Below are positions 44,239 through 52,570 of a stretch of 64,000 bases of DNA, piece after piece. The notes under the pieces were generated by a model that was given only the letters and a program-made list of their open reading frames with translations, did not search any database and was not told where the DNA came from. A program made the position numbers and the translations under genes. Source of the stretch: Pseudomonadales bacterium (lineage in GTDB: Bacteria > Pseudomonadota > Gammaproteobacteria > Pseudomonadales > IMCC2047); NCBI GenBank assembly GCA_024234615.1, contig JACKNY010000001.1, positions 1,392,501-1,456,500 of the forward strand, read 5' to 3'. Each line of letters starts with the position of its first letter. The first letter of the stretch is position 1.

Positions 44239-45765
44239 ATGTGCGGTATAGTCGGTATTGTTGCGAAATCAAACGTCAATCAAGCGCTTTATGATGCGTT
44301 AACCGTATTACAACATCGTGGTCAGGATGCTGCCGGAATGGTGACCTGTCATGAGGGACGGTTCGTACTGCGTAAGGATAATGGTTTGGTGCGCGACGTC
44401 TTTAGCCAAAGGCACATGGAAAGGCTAGTGGGCAATATGGGTATCGGCCACGTCCGTTATCCAACGGCCGGTGGAGCTAGTTCTAGCGAGGCGCAGCCCT
44501 TTTATGTTAATTCTCCCTATGGTATTACCTTGGCGCATAACGGTAATCTCACCAATGTTGAAGAGATTAAAGAAGAGTTATTTACTTCGGATTTGCGCCA
44601 CATTAATACCAATTCTGACTCGGAGGTTTTACTTAACGTATTTGCTCATGAGTTGCATCGCCTTGGTAAATTGCAGCCCGCCCCGGAGGATATTTTCACT
44701 GCCGTAAAGCGTGTCCACAAACGTTGCCGTGGCGGCTATGCGGTTATCGCGATGATTACGGGCTATGGTATTGTCGGCTTTCGGGACCCTAATGGCATAC
44801 GTCCTATTGTGTTTGGTAAAAAAGATACCGATCAGGGCGTTGAGTACATGATTGCTTCTGAAAGTGTGGCATTAAATGCGCTGGGTTATACGCTTGAGCG
44901 GGATTTAGCGCCGGGTGAAGCGATCTATATTGATGTCGAGGGTAATTTGCACTCTCAGCAGTGTGCTGAAAATCCACAGTTATCTCCCTGTATATTCGAA
45001 CACGTCTATCTGGCGCGTCCCGACTCCATCATAGACAACATTTCCGTTTATAAGGCACGGCTGCGGATGGGAGAAAAACTGGCAGAAAAAATTCTGCGCG
45101 TGTATCCGGATAACGATATTGATGTCGTAATTCCAATCCCTGATACCAGCCGTACCTCGGCACTTCAATTAGCTTATCTGCTGGGCGTGAAGTTTCGTGA
45201 AGGCTTTATTAAAAATCGCTATATTGGTCGTACCTTTATTATGCCGGGACAAAGCCAACGTAAAAAATCAGTCAAGCAGAAACTCAATGCGATTGGGTTG
45301 GAGTTTAAAGGTAAGAATGTGCTGCTGGTGGATGACTCCATTGTTCGCGGCACCACCTGCAAGCAAATTATTGATATGGCGCGTGAAGCTGGCGCCAATA
45401 AAGTCTATTTTGCATCAGCATCACCAGCAGTACGTTATCCCAATGTCTATGGCATCGATATGCCAACCGCAAATGAACTAATAGGACACAACCGTACGGA
45501 CGAAGAGATTGCTGAAATAATTGGTGCAGATTGGCTGGTTTATCAGGATATTGAAGATTTGGTGGAGAGCGCGCGCGAAGGCAATCCAAAAATTAAGAAG
45601 TTTGAATGCTCAGTATTCGATGGTGTCTATGTAACTGGTGATATCGATCAGGCCTACTTGGATAGACTAGACGCGATGCGCAGTGATCAAGCTAAAAAAC
45701 CATTACAACTTAGCGACTCGCGGCATGATGATAATATTGCCATCGATTTGCACAACAATAAATGA
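44239..45765 (+). CDS. purF: Amidophosphoribosyltransferase
   Basis: A 508-residue Ntn hydrolase. The nucleophile is Cys2 in MCGIVGIV, with RYPTAGGASSSEAQPFYVN and the glutamine site following. The PRPP-binding loop is VLLVDDSIVRGTTCKQI. It makes phosphoribosylamine, the first step of purine synthesis. The start is preceded by GGGGAGAAG. Confidence 0.97.
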   Translation: MCGIVGIVAKSNVNQALYDALTVLQHRGQDAAGMVTCHEGRFVLRKDNGLVRDVFSQRHMERLVGNMGIGHVRYPTAGGASSSEAQPFYVNSPYGITLAHNGNLTNVEEIKEELFTSDLRHINTNSDSEVLLNVFAHELHRLGKLQPAPEDIFTAVKRVHKRCRGGYAVIAMITGYGIVGFRDPNGIRPIVFGKKDTDQGVEYMIASESVALNALGYTLERDLAPGEAIYIDVEGNLHSQQCAENPQLSPCIFEHVYLARPDSIIDNISVYKARLRMGEKLAEKILRVYPDNDIDVVIPIPDTSRTSALQLAYLLGVKFREGFIKNRYIGRTFIMPGQSQRKKSVKQKLNAIGLEFKGKNVLLVDDSIVRGTTCKQIIDMAREAGANKVYFASASPAVRYPNVYGIDMPTANELIGHNRTDEEIAEIIGADWLVYQDIEDLVESAREGNPKIKKFECSVFDGVYVTGDIDQAYLDRLDAMRSDQAKKPLQLSDSRHDDNIAIDLHNNK

Positions 45766-45785
45766 TTCTGTAGGTAAATTCCATT

Positions 45786-46991
45786 ATGTCAGAGCAAGAC
45801 ACATTAAAAGAAACTGCTGAGGCAAGTTATCGATTAGAGACTTTAGCGATACGTAGTGGTCATCCTCACACTGGTGAGCAGGAGCATAGTGAACCGATTT
45901 TCCCGACTTCGAGCTTCGTATTTTCCAGTGCCGCTGAAGCAGCAGCAAAATTTGCTGGTGACATACCGGGAAATATTTATTCGCGCTTTACCAATCCCAC
46001 CGTCAGAAATTTTGAGCAACGCTTGGCTGCGCTGGAAGGGGTAGAACGATGCGTCGCCACTGCTTCCGGTATGGCAGCTATTATGTCCACCTGTATGGCC
46101 TTGCTGAAATCCGGCGATCATGTGGTTTGTTCTCGTAGTGTGTTTGGTACAACTTTTACGCTGCTAAATAAATTTATGTCTAAATTCGGCGTTACTACCA
46201 CATTCGTGGAATTAACCGCTCAGGAAGAATGGCGACAAGCGTTGCGCCCAGAAACTAAACTGCTGCTGGTCGAAACACCCTCAAACCCTTTGTGTGAAGT
46301 GGCCGATATTCAGTGGCTGGCTGATCTTGCGCACAGCAAAAACGCATTGTTGGTAGTGGATAATTGTTTCTGTACGCCAGCACTGCAACAACCTTTTAAA
46401 TTTGGCGCAGATATCGTCGTACATTCGGCAACTAAATACTTAGACGGGCAGGGAAGGTGTGTTGGTGGAGCAGTGCTGGCTCGGAACGAAATTGCGGAAG
46501 AAATTTTCGGGTTTCTACGGGCTGCCGGTCCGAGTATGAGCCCTTTTAATGCCTGGGTTTTCTTAAAGGGCCTTGAAACATTAAAATTGAGGATGGACGC
46601 CCATAGCCATAATACGCTGAACATAGCACATTGGCTTGAGGCGCAGCCAGCGATTGAGAAGGTTTACTATAGCGGATTGCCTAGTCACCCGCAGCACGGC
46701 TTAGCGAGTAAACAACAGCGCGGCTTTGGTGGCGTATTATCTTTCCAGGTGATTGGAGATAAAAATGCGGCATGGCGCTTTATCGATGCAACAGCAATGC
46801 TGTCGATTACGGCTAATCTCGGTGATGTTAAAACAACGATTACACACCCAGCAACCACGACTCACGGAAAATTAACCGCTGAGGAAAAGCTGGCTAGCGG
46901 CATTACCGACAACCTAATCAGAGTTGCCGTTGGCCTTGAAGATATAGAAGATATTAAAGTGGACTTATCTCGCGGCCTGGCGGCAATATAG
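45786..46991 (+). CDS. metZ: O-succinylhomoserine sulfhydrylase
   Basis: A 401-residue Cys/Met-metabolism PLP enzyme. The PLP lysine is in HSATKYLDGQGRCVGG, and SRFTNPTVRNFEQRLAALEG is the usual N-terminal signature. The purF-metZ order is that of pseudomonads, where the enzyme makes homocysteine directly from O-succinylhomoserine and sulfide. An alternative reading as cystathionine gamma-synthase is less likely in this setting. Confidence 0.93.
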   Translation: MSEQDTLKETAEASYRLETLAIRSGHPHTGEQEHSEPIFPTSSFVFSSAAEAAAKFAGDIPGNIYSRFTNPTVRNFEQRLAALEGVERCVATASGMAAIMSTCMALLKSGDHVVCSRSVFGTTFTLLNKFMSKFGVTTTFVELTAQEEWRQALRPETKLLLVETPSNPLCEVADIQWLADLAHSKNALLVVDNCFCTPALQQPFKFGADIVVHSATKYLDGQGRCVGGAVLARNEIAEEIFGFLRAAGPSMSPFNAWVFLKGLETLKLRMDAHSHNTLNIAHWLEAQPAIEKVYYSGLPSHPQHGLASKQQRGFGGVLSFQVIGDKNAAWRFIDATAMLSITANLGDVKTTITHPATTTHGKLTAEEKLASGITDNLIRVAVGLEDIEDIKVDLSRGLAAI

Positions 46992-47312
46992 TCCGCAGAT
47001 AGATATCTGCCGGACAGCATTATCTTACTGTTTGGCGGTGGCGATGGCTGACTTAAATCACCAATATTTGTTGGTTTGTGGTGATTTGATTCTTTATTTA
47101 TTAATGGCTAAGCGGTGTCGCCGAAGCAACGTATTTCACTGGGATATTGTTGTTTTATAACTGAACCACAATTTTATGACTTGCCTTTTAGTAATCGAGA
47201 ATAGTACTTGTCTTGCAGAAACCTTGCGATAAGGATGGCGCACTGAATTCTTGGTTATTAAATACCAAAGCTAGCTAGCACTCGAGGATGAGCTTTGGTA
47301 ACCTAGCGGCCC
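46992..47312. other. metZ to tRNA-Lys spacer
   Basis: 321 bases without a gene. It holds the metZ terminator hairpin at 47055-47087 and, presumably, the tRNA promoter nearer 47200-47310. No coding signal is seen. Confidence 0.5.
47055..47100 (+). terminator. Probable metZ terminator
   Basis: AAATCACCA pairs with TGGTGATTT across 15 bases and is followed by a T-rich run (GATTCTTTATTTA). Confidence 0.65.
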
Positions 47313-47388
47313 GGGCCGTTAGCTCAGTTGGTAGAGCAGTGGACTCTTAATCCATTTGTCCAGGGTTCGACCCCCTGACGGCCCACCA
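47313..47388 (+). tRNA. tRNA-Lys (anticodon CTT), with encoded CCA
   Basis: A 76-base cloverleaf: acceptor stem GGGCCGT with ACGGCCC, D-arm AGCTCAGTTGGTAGAGC, anticodon loop CTCTTAA giving CTT, T-arm CAGGGTTCGACCCCCTG, discriminator A and encoded CCA. It reads AAG codons. Its 3' end is the left attachment site of the genomic island; because the island's copy restores the gene, the tRNA stays intact. Confidence 0.97.
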
Positions 47389-47390
47389 AT
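47343..47390 (+). repeat. attL: 48-bp direct repeat at the tRNA-Lys 3' end
   Basis: Bases 47343-47390, from the anticodon loop to two bases past CCA, recur exactly at 57285-57332. Similarity goes on without gaps for about 43 more bases with some seven mismatches. This is the standard signature of tyrosine-integrase insertion into a tRNA gene. Confidence 0.95.
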
Positions 47391-47455
47391 TAAATCAAAG
47401 AGTTAGCTTGGCCTAACAGTTTCCTTCTTTTTCTTTGCGTGAATTTTGCGGGAGT

Positions 47456-48538
47456 TTAAGCAATATTTAGCCGCTGCAGAACCCCAAGCTCAGGTTTGTT
47501 TCCGTTACACTCACAGACCATCTTAGCCACTTCTATCAGTCGGGGTAGTTCAGCTGCGGAGTAGTGCGTCGTAATACGTCCTGACCGATGCCCCAGCAGA
47601 TCCTGCCGATCTTCGAAACTCACACCCGCAGCTCGTAATCGCCTGCCGAAGGTATGTTTTAGATCGTGCACTCTAACCTGTGGTAAGCCTAAGGCTTCTC
47701 TGGCCTTTCTCCATCCGTTATTCAGCATATGCTGAATAGGCTTACCCCGGTATACAAATACGTATTTCGGGTGCTTGCAGCGCTGCTCAGATATTACTGA
47801 GCGAGCGACGGAGTTTAAGATAACCAGTCGTTCATCAGCATTTTTAACTCGGGTAGCTGGAATAATAAAGACTGAAGTCTCCATTGTGGGAACTGCAACT
47901 TCCCAATCCCACTGAAGATTACAGACTTCGCTATCCCGGCAACCGGTATTGACAGTGAATAACGCCATCGTCGCAAGGTGATCCGGCAACAGTTTGAATA
48001 ACTGTGCCTGTTCGTCCCACGATAGGGGGTAAGGTTGTCGCTTATTCACGTCAGGCAGCAACTTGAACTTTGGCGCAGCCTGTATCCAGGTCAAACCATG
48101 TTCGTCCATCCATTCTGCTGCTGCCAGATTCATGATCATCCTGACCACCTTTAGCCCGTGATTGATTGTGCCTATGGATACGCCATCCTTTCTTCGTTGC
48201 TCAATCCAGGTTTCAAGCGAACCTCGATGTAACCGCTCCAAAGGGCACGACCCAATCCAGGGAATCAATTGCTTAAGCCTTCCTACATCACTGTCGATAC
48301 TACGTTTATGCTGATTTTCCAGAACATATTTTGTTGCGGCTTGCTCAAACGTCCGTGTTGGTCGTACGCCGTATATCTCAGCTTGCCGGGCCTCTTCCCT
48401 TAATCTTGCAAGGAAGCGTTCCGCCTCTTCAAGGCGAGCACTTCCAGTGCTTTTGCAAATTCTCCGTCTGTCGATGCATTTGTCGACGTGCCAGATACTA
48501 TTGCGCTTGACGAGCCCTGGTGTTTTTTTCTGTCCCAT
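47456..48538 (-). CDS. Tyrosine recombinase, island integrase
   Basis: A 360-residue phage-type integrase. The N-terminal part is a short DNA-binding domain, residues 60-160 a SAM-like core-binding domain, and the catalytic part shows the Arg in NTGCRDSEVCNLQW, HDLKHTFGRRL, the LLGHRS box and the nucleophile Tyr in TTHYSAAE. It points toward the tRNA and lies 67 bases from attL, the classic position. Its first 139 bases overlap the end of the AlpA-like gene in another frame; the long N-terminus with no later good ATG suggests the overlap is real. Confidence 0.95.
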   Translation of the reverse strand: MGQKKTPGLVKRNSIWHVDKCIDRRRICKSTGSARLEEAERFLARLREEARQAEIYGVRPTRTFEQAATKYVLENQHKRSIDSDVGRLKQLIPWIGSCPLERLHRGSLETWIEQRRKDGVSIGTINHGLKVVRMIMNLAAAEWMDEHGLTWIQAAPKFKLLPDVNKRQPYPLSWDEQAQLFKLLPDHLATMALFTVNTGCRDSEVCNLQWDWEVAVPTMETSVFIIPATRVKNADERLVILNSVARSVISEQRCKHPKYVFVYRGKPIQHMLNNGWRKAREALGLPQVRVHDLKHTFGRRLRAAGVSFEDRQDLLGHRSGRITTHYSAAELPRLIEVAKMVCECNGNKPELGVLQRLNIA

Positions 48539-48783
48539 ATCAATTCTCCTTTAATCTGATTGGGACGTCCGTAGCACGAGATATAGTGCTCCACCCAGGC
48601 ATCCATTTCAAGTCGATCAAAAGCAATTCCCTGTGTTCCAATAGGTATTTCCATCAACTTCGGCCTGACCTCACAGTTAAAGCGGTTCTTGTCCATACCT
48701 AGATAAGCGGGCGCATCGCGCAGCCGAATCAATCGCGGTTGCGCGACCGGTGGTTTATAAGGGCCTTTTCCAGAATGTGTCAT
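48400..48783 (-). CDS. AlpA/excisionase-like helix-turn-helix protein
   Basis: A 127-residue protein. Residues 20-68 (IRLRDAPAYLGMDKNRFNCE to FDRLEMDAWVEHYI) form an HTH_17-type winged helix as in AlpA and Xis. The C-terminal half is polar. In this place, upstream of and overlapping the integrase gene, it most likely directs excision or controls integrase expression. Confidence 0.8.
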   Translation of the reverse strand: MTHSGKGPYKPPVAQPRLIRLRDAPAYLGMDKNRFNCEVRPKLMEIPIGTQGIAFDRLEMDAWVEHYISCYGRPNQIKGELIWDRKKHQGSSSAIVSGTSTNASTDGEFAKALEVLALKRRNASLQD

Positions 48784-49636
48784 TGGCGCTTATGCTAAGA
48801 CGGGATAAAAATTAAAAAAGGTTAAAAGCGTACACAGAACAAAGAATTTTTAGATGACTTTTAAGCAAAGTAATGGAAACAACCAATAATCCGATTATCA
48901 GTTATTGCCTTTTTATCGGGAATTCCCTCGAAAGCATTACTACAGTGTCATGCTTTCAAAGTGCTGACATTGTCAGCACCCTGCAAAAAACCAAGACATA
49001 ATCTGCTTGAATAAAAAGTGCACAAAAAAACCACTGCACCACTTGGATTGGTTTTTTATCGTGCCGGTTTATCGGTTGTGATGTAGTGGCCGCAATCTCT
49101 GTGGCGACTGCAGACCTAGTCGCAAAAGCAAGGCCCTTTATCCGTGTTATCGATAAAGGCAGAAGTGTGGAGTCATCGCAATGACGAAGCACTTATACGG
49201 GCGGCCGTGCCAGGATCCCTCAAAGGTCCAGGCACAGCCACAACACTAACCCAGCAGTAAAACGCAAAACCAGGAGGTGATGCCACCCAAACAAAGGTAA
49301 TAACCAGGAAGGTTCGTGTCTCTGTCTTAGCGTCAGCTACACAGAGACGCGAACCCGCAGCCAGGACGAATGCCAATCCTGCCAATCCTTTACGGTCGGA
49401 TTCGCTGCTGCAAACCGCTACAAACTGTCGGTACTGCTCAATCAAGAAGACTCATTTGTCGTCATGTTTGAGCGCACTTAACCCGCTGACAAGAAAACCT
49501 TGTCAGTTCAGAAGTGCCGAGTACTAACAGTGATTTGCTCAGCTCCTTTTAAGGGAGCCGTTGGACGAGACGCACTCGTCAAGCGCGGTCGACGCTCTAT
49601 TCGATTGTAATACTAACCAATTTCAGGGTTTTCAGG
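48784..49636. other. Hairpin-rich noncoding region between divergent recombinase genes
   Basis: 853 bases with no convincing gene. It holds an unusual run of inverted repeats: AAAGCAT/ATGCTTT (48931-48956), GTGCTGACA/TGTCAGCAC with one central base (48961-48979), GCGACT/AGTCGC (49104-49123), CCTTTATC/GATAAAGG (49135-49159), a nested AAGTG..TCAT/ATGA..CACTT (49163-49194), GTGCC/GGCAC (49207-49235), a 15-bp stem beginning GGTTCG (49311-49355), CTGACAAG/CTTGTCAG (49486-49506), GCTCCTT/AGGGAGC (49542-49558) and GACGAG/CTCGTC (49564-49580). Two minus-strand frames here have no family features. Possible roles: recombination site folding as single strand, origin, or structured RNA. Confidence 0.7.
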
Positions 49637-50590
49637 ATGAGCAAAGTCGGTGGTGGAAGAAATTATGGCTACGGTAAGAAACTCGCATGGGCAGGCAAGA
49701 ATGCGCTAAATGATCGCTATGGTGCGGGTCATTATGGCACCGTTGCCGCCCATCTGGAGCGCTGGAACTGTTTTGTCCGTTATTTGAAATCTGAAGAAGG
49801 CGTTAAAGATGCGCGTGATGTCACCGTAGAGCACGTTAAGCGCTACGCTAATCAGCTAAAACAACAGGTCGACTCAAAGACCATGAAAGTGGCCTACGCA
49901 CAAAATCTACTCTCATCCATTAATGTCGTACTCTCTGGTTTACGGGGAGATACCAAACTGACCGTTTCACCGTCCCAGTTAGTGGGAGAACGAACAGTGG
50001 TTCGTGAACACAGCCCCAAAACAATCGATCAAACCCAACTCTCCAAGGTGCTCGATAACCTAGCTTCAAAAAATGAAAGGCGCGTCCTGTTACTCGCTTC
50101 TCTGTGTCGGGAATTTGGACTGCGCTTTAAGGAAGCCTCGCTATTAAACCTTCCCAGAGCACTAAAACAGTCAAGAACAGACGGGCGGATCAATATCACT
50201 GCTGGTACCAAAGGCGGTAGAGGTAAACATGCGGATCGTTGGGTACCCGTCACGCAACAAGGAACAGAACTACTGACACGCATACACCGAGAACTCGGTA
50301 GCCGCAAGAACCTGATTCCAACACAGAACAACTATATCCAATGGCGCAACCACGCCTATAGCCAGTGGCGGTTAGCCACAACAGAAACGGGCATCAAGGG
50401 ATTTCACGATCTGCGAGCGGCCTATGCCTGTGAACGTTACCAACAAATTACCGGCAGCCCGGCACCAGTGGTTACGGGAAGCAGGGTAGCCACAAAAGCA
50501 TTGGATCGCCAGGCACGTGCCATTATCGCCCTTGAGCTGGGCCACAATCGAACAAATATCCTAGTAGCCTACGTTGGATCAGCAAAATAG
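49637..50590 (+). CDS. Second tyrosine recombinase-like protein (Integrase_1 type)
   Basis: A 317-residue protein with a SAM-like N-terminal domain (HYGTVAAHLERWNCFVRYLK) and a catalytic fold that keeps Arg (FGLRFKEASLLNL), the H-D-L-R box (GFHDLRAAYACERY), a GHNR box (LELGHNRTNIL) and a Tyr in AYVGSAK. From memory this matches the Phage_int_SAM_2/Integrase_1 pair of Pfam. It is transcribed away from the hairpin-rich region and is not placed at an att site. Role unknown; it may act on DNA other than the tRNA site. Confidence 0.85.
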   Translation: MSKVGGGRNYGYGKKLAWAGKNALNDRYGAGHYGTVAAHLERWNCFVRYLKSEEGVKDARDVTVEHVKRYANQLKQQVDSKTMKVAYAQNLLSSINVVLSGLRGDTKLTVSPSQLVGERTVVREHSPKTIDQTQLSKVLDNLASKNERRVLLLASLCREFGLRFKEASLLNLPRALKQSRTDGRINITAGTKGGRGKHADRWVPVTQQGTELLTRIHRELGSRKNLIPTQNNYIQWRNHAYSQWRLATTETGIKGFHDLRAAYACERYQQITGSPAPVVTGSRVATKALDRQARAIIALELGHNRTNILVAYVGSAK

Positions 50591-50591
50591 C

Positions 50592-50912
50592 ATGCGCCCG
50601 GCCAATTCAGAGCAAGCGCAGCAGCAAATGAGAAAACTACTCGGCAGAAAAATTCCTGGCCGTCGTGCTACGAAGGTCAAAGAACATACGAAAAGAGCGC
50701 TACAAATAGCAGATGCACTCTACAGGCAGTTTCAGGTGGGGCCTTACCAGTATCGTCTAAGCCACTTAGAGTGGTACTTCAATATCCATATCCATACCAT
50801 AACACCAGCAAGCAAATACCGGCATCGGTTGACTGCACGCATCATAGTCAAAGCGTTGGGTCGGTGGGAGGACTGGCAGCACAAACTTGACGGTCTCTTC
50901 CGGCTGCTTTAA
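50592..50912 (+). CDS. Small basic protein linked to the second recombinase
   Basis: About 106 residues, starting one base after the recombinase stop (an in-frame TTG at 50574 would overlap it). It is basic, with GRKIPGRRATKVKEHTKRAL and a later LSHLEWYFNIHIHTITPASK that resembles a core-binding helix pair of integrases. The tight spacing suggests it works with the recombinase, perhaps as an accessory DNA-binding subunit. I do not recognise a named family. Confidence 0.7.
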   Translation: MRPANSEQAQQQMRKLLGRKIPGRRATKVKEHTKRALQIADALYRQFQVGPYQYRLSHLEWYFNIHIHTITPASKYRHRLTARIIVKALGRWEDWQHKLDGLFRLL

Positions 50913-51197
50913 GTCAGATTTTTTGACCAAGCTACACAATCGCTTAGGCGAGTTGCAACAAAAATTTAGTGTAAAAAATATTGACATAACTTCTGAGGAG
51001 GGTAGCATTCCTTTCCAGTTTAGTTAGCTGAAGTTTAGAGAATGGATAAGGAAAGTATCTCTACACCCATGGATGCAGCGCTACCTTCCCCATGAGTTGT
51101 TCGTTCTCAGAATCCGTTTGTACGTACCAGCACTAAGTCTTCAGCTCGTTTGTGCGCCGGTGACCTGCCCCCAGTATTACTACCACAGCATCTGAGT

Positions 51198-51995
51198 TCA
51201 GTCTGCATGTTGGTTTAATTCTTCAGCCATTTCAACTGGGGTTTTATATCCCAGCATTGAGTGTGGCCGACACTCGTTATAAACTCTTCTCCATTCACGA
51301 ATAATCGCTCTTGCATGCGCCAAAGAATGGAACCAGTGTTCGTTCAAACATTCATCTCTAAACTTGCCATTGAATGATTCAATAAATGCATTCTGTGTCG
51401 GCTTACCAGCCTGGATAAGTTTTAATTCAACCCCGTTTTCATAAGCCCATTGATCCAATGCTTTTCCGGTAAACTCTGGACCTTGATCTGTCCTTATGGC
51501 TTTCGGATAGCCCCTGAATCGAGCGGCTTGATCCAGTATCCGGGTGACATATCGACTCGATATACCAAAGTCCACAATCAGATCAACCGACTCCTTGGTG
51601 CAATCATCGACAATCGTCAGGATCTTTATCCGTCGACCACTAGCTAAAGCATCCATGACAAAATCCATTGACCAGACCTCATTACGCCGTGTCGGTAAAA
51701 TCAACGACTCTCTGGGTACGACCAAGGCTTTACGCCGCTTTCGGCGCTTTACCGCCAGCTTGGCTTCCGTATAAAGTCGGTACACTTTCTTGTGGTTCAC
51801 CTCATGGCCTTCCCGACGTAACAGGGCATGAATGCGCCGGTAACCGAATCTGCGCCTTTGTTGCGCCAGTTCAATGATTCGGTACGATAGCATCTCATCC
51901 TTTTCGATCCGCTTTGACTGATAGCGATAGGTACTACGACAGATCCCCACCAGCTGACAGGCTTGGCGTTCTGAAACGGCAGTATACGCCAGCAT
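51198..51995 (-). CDS. IS3-family transposase OrfB (made as OrfAB by frameshift)
   Basis: 265 residues from the first ATG, but the frame opens further upstream and joins OrfA by a -1 shift at the AAAAAAG near 52035. HTH_21 and rve integrase domains are present, with the DDE triad in WSMDFVMDA, RTDQGPEFTG and NAFIESFNGKFRDEC. Complete, so probably active. Confidence 0.95.
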   Translation of the reverse strand: MLAYTAVSERQACQLVGICRSTYRYQSKRIEKDEMLSYRIIELAQQRRRFGYRRIHALLRREGHEVNHKKVYRLYTEAKLAVKRRKRRKALVVPRESLILPTRRNEVWSMDFVMDALASGRRIKILTIVDDCTKESVDLIVDFGISSRYVTRILDQAARFRGYPKAIRTDQGPEFTGKALDQWAYENGVELKLIQAGKPTQNAFIESFNGKFRDECLNEHWFHSLAHARAIIREWRRVYNECRPHSMLGYKTPVEMAEELNQHAD

Positions 51996-52027
51996 TTCAT
52001 CTACGGCTTCACGCTTTGCTGTTGGGG

Positions 52028-52291
52028 TTAGTACTTTTTTCTTAACGCTACCTCCAGCGCTTCCTTGTCCAGCATTGTATCGGCTAGTAACTTCTTTAGC
52101 CGAGCATTCTCATCCTCCAGGGTCTTGAGGCGTTTAACTTCTGAGACATCCATGCCGCCGTATTTGCTGCGCCAAGTATAAAATGAACCATTGCTAAAAC
52201 CGTGTTTGCGACATAATTCCTTGACCGGGATCCCTGACTCCGCCTCTCTCAAAAAACCGATAATCTGCTCTTCGCTATAACGCTTTTTCAT
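52028..52291 (-). CDS. IS3-family transposase OrfA
   Basis: An 87-residue helix-turn-helix protein (QIIGFLREAESGIPVKELCR, then GFSNGSFYTWRSKYGG) with a leucine-zipper end (LKTLEDENARLKKLL). It binds the IS ends and, by frameshift, supplies the N-terminus of the OrfAB transposase. Confidence 0.95.
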   Translation of the reverse strand: MKKRYSEEQIIGFLREAESGIPVKELCRKHGFSNGSFYTWRSKYGGMDVSEVKRLKTLEDENARLKKLLADTMLDKEALEVALRKKY

Positions 52292-52360
52292 TGCTGCTTT
52301 CTCCTCTTGAAAGCAGACTTTACTTAGATCAACCTGGTAGTCAATTCGGGGAGCAGGTCA

Positions 52361-52558
52361 ACTGGACCACAATCGCTACCTTTAATTCCAACCGCTAACA
52401 ACAATCAGTTCCCTAATACGCGTGATCCAAACTCTTTCTTAATGCATGGAGACAACTCTCAAGGTAATCAGTCTGCTTCGCAGGGCTGCATAATCTGTTC
52501 GCGAAATACTCGGAATACGATTGATGCCGCTGGTGGTGGTACTCTAACGGTTCAATAA
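52361..52558 (+). pseudogene. 3' remnant of a toxin with a Tlde1/DUF2778-like domain, cut by the IS
   Basis: The frame is open from the IS border at 52361 to TAA at 52556. The 65 residues contain GPQSLPLIPTANN, then FLMHGDNSQGNQSASQGCII and CSRNTRNTI. The spaced His and Cys (H-G-D then S-Q-G-C-I) match the active site of DUF2778/Tlde1-type L,D-transpeptidase-like effectors that attack peptidoglycan. The upstream part of the gene is gone. The gene right after it, with a signal peptide, is the likely immunity gene. Confidence 0.75.
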
Positions 52559-52570
52559 GTGGATGAGTTG

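Larger units (their letters stand above)
51161..52360 (-). mobile_element. IS3-family insertion sequence, IS407-like (1,200 bp)
   Basis: Ends TGACCTGCCCCC at 51161 and the inverted TGACCTGCTCCCC ending at 52360. It carries orfA and orfB with a slippery A6G. The flanks (GCCGG left, ACTGG right) show no 4-bp target duplication, so one side has probably been lost by recombination or deletion. On its right it abuts a toxin-tip fragment in mid-frame. Confidence 0.9.

Noticed and set aside
48956..49445. Two minus-strand frames in the hairpin-rich region
   Set aside because: Low-complexity translations without family features; they run through the inverted repeats.
48931..49580. Integron attC sites or a CRISPR array
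   Set aside because: The stems differ from each other, the GTTRRRY/RYYYAAC ends are missing, and no regular repeat-spacer pattern exists.
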